DNA of 64,000 nucleotides, from assembly GCA_022316685.1 (NCBI GenBank), contig JAKJHU010000230.1, positions 341,693 through 405,692 on the forward strand, read 5' to 3'. Under the pieces are notes generated by a model. The model searched no databases and was not told the DNA's origin. It saw only the letters and a program-made list of their open reading frames with translations. The translations under genes and the position numbers were made by a program. This document shows, piece after piece, positions 57,583-64,000 of this stretch (position 1 is its first letter; each line of letters starts with the position of its first letter). This DNA is from Progne subis subis (lineage: Eukaryota; Chordata; Aves; Passeriformes; Hirundinidae).

Positions 57583-57742
57583 AAGCTGTGGTCATCCCTG
57601 GATCCCTGGCAGAGCCCAAGGCCAGGTTGGACACTGGGGCTGGGAGCAGCCTGGGACAGTGGGAGGTGTCCCTGCCATGGCAGGGGTGGCACTGGGTGGG
57701 ATTTAAGGTCCCTTCCCAATCCAAACCATTCCAGGATTCTCT
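57583..57742 (+). mobile_element. CR1 LINE 3' end
   Basis: Sense copy 'aaagctgtggtcatccctgg' to 'ccaaaccattccaggattct'. It ends about 20 bp before duplicated segment copy B. Confidence 0.8.
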
Positions 57743-57761
57743 GAAGTCTGAGCCTGCAGAG

Positions 57762-58087
57762 GAGCAGGGGATGATGCTGGAAAGGTCACACATTCCCCTG
57801 ACCTCTCCTTTCCCCTGGAATGCTCATGGAATCCATGGCTCTGCAGCTGCAGCTGTGCCTGATGGATCACCTGAGATCCAACCAAACTGGGGAAAAAAAA
57901 ACCTGTTTGCAGCTGAATTAGAGAAATGTGGAATTATGGATGGGTTGGGAGGGACCTCAAATCCCACCCAGTGCCACCCCTGCCGTGGCAGGGACACCTC
58001 CCACTGCCCCAGGCTGCTCCCAGCCCCAGTGTCCAACCTGGCCTTGGGCACTGCCAGGGATCCAGGGGCAGCCACAGCTGCTCTGGG
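57762..58087. repeat. duplicated segment, copy B
   Basis: Second copy of 52066-52404. Its right edge falls inside the antisense CR1 core ('cacagctgctctggg'), after which the two copies differ. Confidence 0.8.
57940..58087 (-). mobile_element. CR1 LINE 3' end
   Basis: Antisense copy inside duplicated segment B, starting 'tatggatgggttgggaggga'. Confidence 0.8.
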
Positions 58088-58394
58088 AATTCCGTCCCAG
58101 CCCGTTCCTACCCACACAGGAATGGATTTTTGCAGGACTCCATTTGAGTGAAGTTCTGGGAACATCTTGCTCAAACTGGTTTAACCGCGAGCTCTGGTGG
58201 TGTCTGATGTGGTTCAGCTTCCTGAAAAAGCTCCAGAAGCGTGCAACCTCCCAGGCATTGAAACAGGGCCTGGATTTCATGGATTTATTTATTCCTGCGA
58301 GGACCTGACGTGATTTCAGCCAAGCTCAGCTTTGGTAAACCTGCGACACGGTTTAAACTCGGTGCTGGGCTGGAGCCTAAGCCGCAATCTCTGG

Positions 58395-59178
58395 CACAGA
58401 ATCCTGAGATGGGTGAGGCTGGAAGGGCCCAGAGTGCTCACCTGGGGTCATCCCGGAGCACAGGATTGTGGATATCCCTGAATATGCCTGTTGGATTTAT
58501 TCAAAAGAGACGGCACCACTGAGAGACATTTAAATCTCTATTTATTGCCTCGGTCTCATGAAGGGGTGAGAGTATCCTCACTGCAGAAGTTAGAGGTCGC
58601 CTGTCAGTGGTCAGCGCTCGCAAGAGCAGAGGATACAAGGTGTTTTAAAGGTTTATTTTAGCCACCGAACTGCTGCCACGCAGATTGTTTCTAGTTTCAC
58701 ACCAATCCCTAATTAATTTGTATCACGCGTCCTGCCGCGATGCGGGCCTCCTTCACCGACCCTATCCTGACACGCAGAACTTCTTGTCACGCCTTCAAAC
58801 TTCTCACTGTTTCTGCAACTGCTTCTAGATCCAAACTTTAAAACCTTAAAACTTTCCACCACCTAGCTTAATATGTTTCTGTCTAAAATACAAACCCACA
58901 TTTCCTGCTTGTGGTCTCCAGATCCAGGAGCTTTTCCAAGGCCTCAGGTCGAACCCCGTATTCGTTTCTGTGTTTGGGCCTGCGTGCATGAGGTTCTGAG
59001 AATTTTCTGTGCCTGGAATTCCCACATATCCCTAGGGAGGAGACCCCACGGGCTCTCTGGACAATCTGCTCAGGGCTGGGCAGAATTTCAGGGGAATTGC
59101 TGGGCTCAGCCCCTGCCCGTGGCTCTGGTGCCATTGCTGGGCCTGGAGCAGAGCCTGGGCCTGATCTGACCCTCCCTG
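58395..59178 (-). mobile_element. CR1 LINE 3' end, split by an LTR and fused to a simple-repeat array
   Basis: 58395-58488 and 59027-59178 together are the reverse complement of 28223-28475, with the same order of blocks ('gggcagaatttcaggggaat', 'ggcctgatctgaccctccct'). The solo LTR at 58489-59026 interrupts it. The right edge joins an ACAG array, mirroring the TGTC array joined at 28223. Confidence 0.8.
58489..59026 (-). mobile_element. solo LTR (538 bp), minus orientation
   Basis: The ends are TGTTGG...CCCACA. The flanks TATGCC (58483-58488) and TATCCC (59027-59032) fit a 6-bp target duplication with one mismatch. The uninterrupted relative at 28223 shows the pre-insertion arrangement. Read on the minus strand there is an AATAAA at 58541-58546, near the 3' end as expected for an LTR. 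No internal retroviral genes are present. A 6-bp duplication is typical of beta-retrovirus-like (ERVK) elements. Confidence 0.8.
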
Positions 59179-59191
59179 CACACAGGGACAC

Positions 59192-59230
<39 letters not shown>

Positions 59231-60005
59231 GGGACACACAGGGACACCCAGGAACAGACAAGGACACTGAGGGACACCCAGGGATAGACAGGGACAGAGA
59301 GGGACACTCAGGGATACCCAGAGGCACCCAGGGACAGACAGGGACACACCATGACACACAGGTTCACTCAGGGACACCCAGAAACATCCAGGGACGCTCA
59401 TGGACACCTAGGGACGCCCATGGACACACAGGGACACCCAGGGATACTCATGGACACACAGGGACACCCAGGGACACCTAGGGACAGTCAGGGACACCCA
59501 GGGGTACTCATGGACACTCATGGACACCCAGGGGTGCTCATGGACACTCATGGACACCCATGGATACACAGGGACACCCAGGGACAGACAAGGACACCCA
59601 GGGACACCCAGAAACATCCAGGGATGCTCATGGACACCCAGGGACACCCAGGGATACTCATGGACACTCATGGACACCCAGGCACAGACAAGGACACCCA
59701 GGGACACCCAGGGACACCCAGGGATACTCATGGACACTCATGGACACCCAGGCACAGACAAGGACACCTAGGGACACCTAGGGACAGTCAGGGACACCCA
59801 GGGGTACTCATGGACACCCATGGACACCCAGGGACACCCAGGGGTACTCATGGACACTCATGGACACCCATGGACACCCAGGGACACCCAGGGGTACTCA
59901 TGGACACTCATGGACGCCCAGGGACACCCAGGGACACCCAGGGGTACTCATGGACACTCATGGACGCCCAGGGACACCCAGGGACACTCAGGGACACCCA
60001 GGGTT
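59179..60005 (+). repeat. (ACAG)n array grading into a ~22-44 bp minisatellite (~820 bp)
   Basis: It begins with ACAG tetramers to about 59230, then higher-order units built from GGGACACCCA, GGGGTACTCATGGACACTCA and similar. It has the same composition as the 27727 array in reverse, but is more evolved. Confidence 0.93.
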
Positions 60006-60720
60006 GGAGCTGGGCAGGATTTCCATGTTGCTCCAAGCCAGGAGCAGAGCACACCCAGTGAAGATGAAGGGTTCTGCTCCAAAGCCTTCTCCTGACCTGA
60101 ACCGAGGCACTGATGGAGACAAACCCTGCACGGACCTCGAGCTGATTTGTTCAAATGCTTCGGGCTGTTTGCTTTCCAAGCTCCAGCTCGGCTCTTCTGA
60201 CCTCCCTCTTCTGCCTTGCTCCCGGTCATTTATCATTCCCTGCATTAGGGGCAGTTTTCCAAACATGCTGCTGCCTGCTGGGGCGGCCTAAACGCCCTCC
60301 TGGAGTTCCCCACGGAGCCATCTGTCCTTCCCTCTGGACTTTTCCCAATGCACTCCCCTCGGTGATGGCTCGGGGTGGCCCCAGGTGCCGATTCTGTTCC
60401 CGAATTTCCCTGATTTGCGAGTTCGGAACACGGCGTCCCTGCGCAGCTCCCCTCCCTCCCCCTGGAACAATTGGACACTTCGGGACGTCTTTGTCGGGGC
60501 TGATTGTTTAAAGCTTTTACAGCGGCCTCGTTCCACCAGTGTCATTTCTCCTCTATTGTTCCCTGCTCCTCGTTCTCCTTGGCTTGGAAGCAAAGCAGGA
60601 CAAGCAATTACTGTCAGCTGCTGCTTCCCGGCTGGAATGAGGGGGTGGAAGGGGATCCCTCTCGGGTTTTTTCTCCGAGATTCAGGTGGTTTTAGAGTCT
60701 TTTTGCCCTCTGCAAAGCTC

Positions 60721-61155
60721 TGAGCCAAACGCAAGAAAGAGTCGGAGTCTTCAGGTTCTGATTTTTCAAGGTTGAGCGCTTCGTTTATTGTTTCTTATCT
60801 TACAAATTTCTCAGTGCCCAACAAAGGTCTGTGCAGCTGCTCGGGCATCAGGTGACTCCTTGACTCCTCCTGGACTGGGCTGTCGTTATCTTTTATACTA
60901 ATTGTTACATGTTCTTTATTTATCATTATTTGCCAATACCTGTCATTTATACTAAACAGGTCATCTCTACTTTGACCCAATCTCTTTAAACTACTTTTTG
61001 CCACCATCACTGCAGAAAATGGAGTGAGGGAAGAAGAAAGAAGAAGCAGGAGACAACGCCCCAAATCCTCCATCTTGCCCCCATTCACTTCCTCACTAAA
61101 AACCCAAATTTACTGTTTTCTCACCCTGTGATAAGCTAAACTCCTATCTTTCACA
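60721..61155 (-). mobile_element. probable solo LTR (~435 bp), minus orientation
   Basis: Plus strand TGAGCC...TTCACA, with an antisense AATAAA at about 60783-60788 close to the left end, as in the LTR at 58489. The sequence differs from all CR1 and from the flanks. No target duplication was found, so the edges are approximate. No retroviral coding sequence is attached. Confidence 0.5.
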
Positions 61156-61466
61156 CTCCTGTGGCCTGCAATCCTTCCCGCAGTGCAGGAAGCCTTTCCC
61201 ATGGACTGGGATCAAAGCCAGTGTCCCTCTGGGCTCTGTGCCAGGGTCCCAGACCCCTCTGTCCAGGTCTCTGACCCTCCAGGGCAGCCAAAGGAATGTC
61301 CTGGACTCCAACATGAGGGGATGGAAGGGGATCCCGAAGTGTTCCAGGAGATGCAGCAGGGCTGGGACACTTCACCTGGATGGAGAACCTTGCCCAGGTT
61401 CGTATCTGCCCTCACAGCGTAGGGAAGGCAGCTCAGCAGCCAGGAAAAGTCACCTCAGGGGGACTC

Positions 61467-61595
61467 CCAGAATTCCACAATGGTTTGGGGTGGAAGGGAT
61501 TTTAAGGATCATCCAGCGCCACCTCTGCCACGGGCAGGGACACCTTCCACTGTCCCAGGGGTGTCCAAGCCCCGTCCAAGCTGGCCTTGGAAATG
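61467..61595 (-). mobile_element. CR1 LINE 3' end
   Basis: Antisense copy 'agaattccacaatggtttgg', 'ccacgggcagggacaccttc', 'gtccaagctggccttgga'. Confidence 0.8.
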
Positions 61596-61720
61596 AGAAT
61601 TTATCCAGGTGCCTTTATTTTCAGTCTAAGGTTGGAGAAGACATTTGGGATTTGCCCTCCTTGGCCACCCCTCAGCTCAGACCTGTTCAAGTTCCCTTTC
61701 CAGAGGGCACAGATTCCAAT

Positions 61721-62253
61721 TGTTAGGAAAATTAACCCACGAACACCAGAGGTTTATGTCCAAGAAGGAGACAGAGGAGTCCTTTTACTTTATTCCAATA
61801 AAGGGAGAGGCCATGGGGCATTTCCCCTGGGGTCTCTCAGGTTTTCGGAGGACTCAGCCTCCTTTTTATCCCAATTTCCTGGCCGCATTTCCCTCTCTCT
61901 TTCCCCATGGGCTGAGGTACTTGAGAGGTGCAGACTTCCCAAAATGCCCAAGATTCCCCTTTTCATGTATAACCCCCCGCTAATTTTTAATTTTTGTGGG
62001 ATTTATGGGTTTTCCCCATTGTTCCTTTCATCTTTCAATATTCAATTTCATTTACAAACAAACCTACAGTTTGTAAAGGCAAATATCTTCTTTTCCATCC
62101 ATCCATCAATAGAATCATTCCCATTGTTTCTCTCATCTCTCAGTGCTGGTTTTATCCACCAGCAGACCCAGGGCTTGTTTGGAAGGACAGATCTTGTCAT
62201 TCCTCTCACTTTGGAGGTGGATGTGCACATCCCAGCCTGGCATTTGCGCTGCA
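61721..62253 (-). mobile_element. probable solo LTR (~533 bp), minus orientation
   Basis: TGTTAGG...GCTGCA with CAAT on both sides (61717-61720 and 62254-62257), which would fit a 4-bp duplication. An antisense AATAAA lies about 70 bp from the left end. The right edge is less certain because a 4-bp match can be chance. No retroviral genes. Confidence 0.55.
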
Positions 62254-62494
62254 CAATCCCATGGATGGTTATCTGGGAACGGTTCCCTGAGCTGTGGCCT
62301 CGTTGGTGCTCTGCAACTGGGAGTCCTGGGAAGGACTGGATTCCTTACTGGGAAATTCTGGTTGTTCTGGAATCTTCCCGCTCAGCCTTTGAAGCCTCAC
62401 ATCCAAAATGAGGCAGGTGGATAAAGGCAGGCTGAATTTGGAATCCCGAATTCTAACATCAGATCAAAATTGCCTAATTTTCTCCTGCAGGAAA

Positions 62495-62935
62495 GATGTG
62501 GAGGTCTTGGAATGGGTCCAGAGGAGCCACGAACCTGCTGCAGGGCTGGAGTCCCTCAGGATCCAGGCTGGGAGAGCTGGGGGTGCTCACCTGGAGAGGA
62601 GAAGCTCCAGGGAGAGCTCAGAGCACCTAAAGGGGCTCCAGGAGAGCTGCAGAGGGACTGGGGACAAGGGACAGAGGGACAGGACACAGGGAATGGCTCC
62701 CAGTGCCAGAGGGCAGGGCTGGATGGGAGATTGGGAATCAGGAATTGTTCCCTGGCAGGGTGCTGAGGCCCTGGAATAGAATTCCCAGAGCAGCTGTGGC
62801 TGCCCCTGGATCCCTGGCAGTGCCCAAGGCCAGGTTGGACACTGGGGCTGGGAGCAGCCTGGGACAGTGGGAGGTGTCCCTGCCATGGAATGGGATGAGC
62901 TTTGACGTTCCTCCCAACCCAAGTCATTCCATGAC
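62495..62935 (+). mobile_element. CR1 LINE 3' copy (~440 bp)
   Basis: Sense copy 'gtggaggtcttggaatgggt', 'ctcacctggagaggagaagc', 'gggacaaggga', common core, terminus 'gtcattccatgacttt'. It is the closest match to 25418 and, inverted, to 30756 and 52238. Confidence 0.85.
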
Positions 62936-62936
62936 T

Positions 62937-63070
62937 TTATAATTTTATATTTTAAAATTTTATAATTATATTTTATAATTATATATTTATATATTTTATA
63001 ATCATGATTTACTGTATATGTTTTTATATATACATTGTATTTCTATTTATAAAATTTTATCATTTTAGGC
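62937..63070. repeat. AT-rich tract (TATAATT-like)
   Basis: Almost pure A/T with 'ttataatt' and 'atatat' periodicity, directly after a CR1 3' end. Confidence 0.85.
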
Positions 63071-63202
63071 CTGCCTACAGCAGCAGCTTAACTAAAGCCC
63101 TGGTTGTGCTCATGGACGTGGTTGGGAGCACCCAGGGTTAATGGCTGGAAGACATTCCATGGAATTCTGGGTTTTACCTGACTCAGCAAGTTTTTTACCT
63201 CT

Positions 63203-63207
<5 letters not shown>

Positions 63208-63239
<32 letters not shown>

Positions 63240-63270
63240 CAAAACAAAACAAAACAAAACAAAACAAAAC

Positions 63271-63297
<27 letters not shown>
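63208..63297 (+). repeat. (AAAAC)n pentamer, ~17 units
   Basis: Perfect AAAAC units followed by C/A-rich low-complexity sequence to about 63345. Confidence 0.97.
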
Positions 63298-63301
<4 letters not shown>

Positions 63302-64000
63302 CACACAACAACAACAAAAAACACCCACCAAAAAAACCACCACACCTTTGGCTGGGAACAAAAAATAGAACAAAAAAATATATCCTGACAATTCCTGGCA
63401 ATTCTGGCTGAGTGTGCCTGGGGTGGGACTTTAGAAGGAAGCAATTCCTCTGGTGTTTTCCCACTCCTGCCCTTTTTCCCCGACTGCAGGGTGAAGGATT
63501 CAGGGAGCTCTGAGGCAGAGGGGAGCCCTGCTCCTGGAGGATTATTTGGGGCTCCCAGCAGTCCAAGGTGGGGATTTGGGCTCCTGCTTTTCCTCCTTGG
63601 CCCTCTGTAGGTGCCAGTGTGTGTTTGATCCAATTCCTGGGAATGCAGTCTGGGACAATCCATCCCAGTTTTCTGGAATCTCAAATTAAGGCTGGGCAGG
63701 CAGAGGTGGAGCGGACAAGGTGTGATCGTTTGCTCCAGAGAGAATTGCTGCTGCTCCAGGTGCTGCCAGCTCCTCCTCTGATCCCAGCCCTTCCAAATCT
63801 CCCATCCTGGCTGGATTTTTGCCGTTGCTCAGTCGGAAAACTGCAGCAAGCTCGGGTTTCCCTTCCAGCTGAGCCTCTACTGAGGCAAAATTGAATTATT
63901 GTGTTCATTGCTCCTTTATGGGCTGATAAAGAGCTGTCACAGCGCATGGATTAGGCCTTGGACTGCTGGATTTTTCCCTTTTTTTAATTTCCTGAGGAAT

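Larger units (their letters stand above)
44596..64000. other. intergenic, repeat-rich; no gene supported
   Basis: Vertebrate synteny predicts KCNE2 downstream of MRPS6, but no frame resembles its single-pass channel subunit. Between the listed repeats, the stretches 44.6-45.7, 46.6-47.7, 48.0-48.5, 49.2-50.15, 56.06-57.15, 60.08-60.7 and 63.3-64.0 kb hold nothing I can name. 44.6-45.3 kb is AT- and T-rich, including a T-run at 45147-45168. Confidence 0.6.

Noticed and set aside
44596..64000. KCNE2, expected next in vertebrate synteny
   Set aside because: No frame shows the conserved single transmembrane segment and following basic stretch; the gene probably lies beyond the window.
1..64000. 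tRNA, rRNA, snoRNA or CRISPR features
   Set aside because: No cloverleaf with conserved T-loop, no C/D or H/ACA pattern and no spacer-repeat array could be recognised by eye. A covariance-model scan (for example Infernal or tRNAscan) would be decisive.

Overview
This is vertebrate nuclear DNA and almost certainly a bird, probably a songbird. The evidence is the great abundance of truncated CR1 LINE 3' ends, solo LTRs, long minisatellites, and a gene pair recognisable from its protein sequence. The window is mostly intron, UTR and intergenic DNA. All supported coding sequence lies on the + strand.

Layout. (1) About 1-700 is a GC/CpG-rich block with a consensus splice donor at 151/152. It is probably the promoter-proximal part of the shared MRPS6/SLC5A3 5' region. 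The first MRPS6 coding exon, with its start codon, is not in the window and should lie just upstream. (2) About 700-13322 is the first intron. (3) 13323-21.8 kb is the large terminal exon of SLC5A3 (sodium/myo-inositol cotransporter, SMIT1). It has a 5'UTR with three short upstream ORFs, an uninterrupted 715-codon CDS at 13621-15768, and a long AT-rich 3'UTR with poly(A) signals near 20.34 and 21.79 kb. The 3'UTR contains CR1 fragments and an unexpected CpG-rich island at 18.48-19.02 kb. (4) MRPS6 (mitochondrial ribosomal protein bS6m) continues across SLC5A3, with exon 2 at 30194-30333 and terminal exon 3 at 43924-44104. SLC5A3 is therefore nested in MRPS6 intron 1, as in mammals. (5) About 44.6-64 kb is intergenic and repeat-rich, with no gene I can support. 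KCNE2, the expected next gene in vertebrate synteny, is not reached.

The two genes do unrelated jobs: osmolyte uptake at the plasma membrane and mitochondrial translation. They appear to share a promoter region, so their transcription is probably linked.

The least ordinary signal is a set of 40-48 bp minisatellites around the MRPS6 exons. One 47-bp array carries perfect 5' splice-donor motifs 230-490 bp upstream of exon 2. A second, 1.3 kb array of 47-bp units carries T-rich tracts followed by CAG and runs to within about 40 bp of the exon 3 acceptor. A third, 48-bp array lies 6 kb downstream and resembles the second. Also notable are a (TGTC)n array fused to a CR1 3' end that occurs twice in opposite orientations, one copy split by a solo LTR with a near-perfect 6-bp target duplication, and near-identical CR1 copies in inverted pairs.
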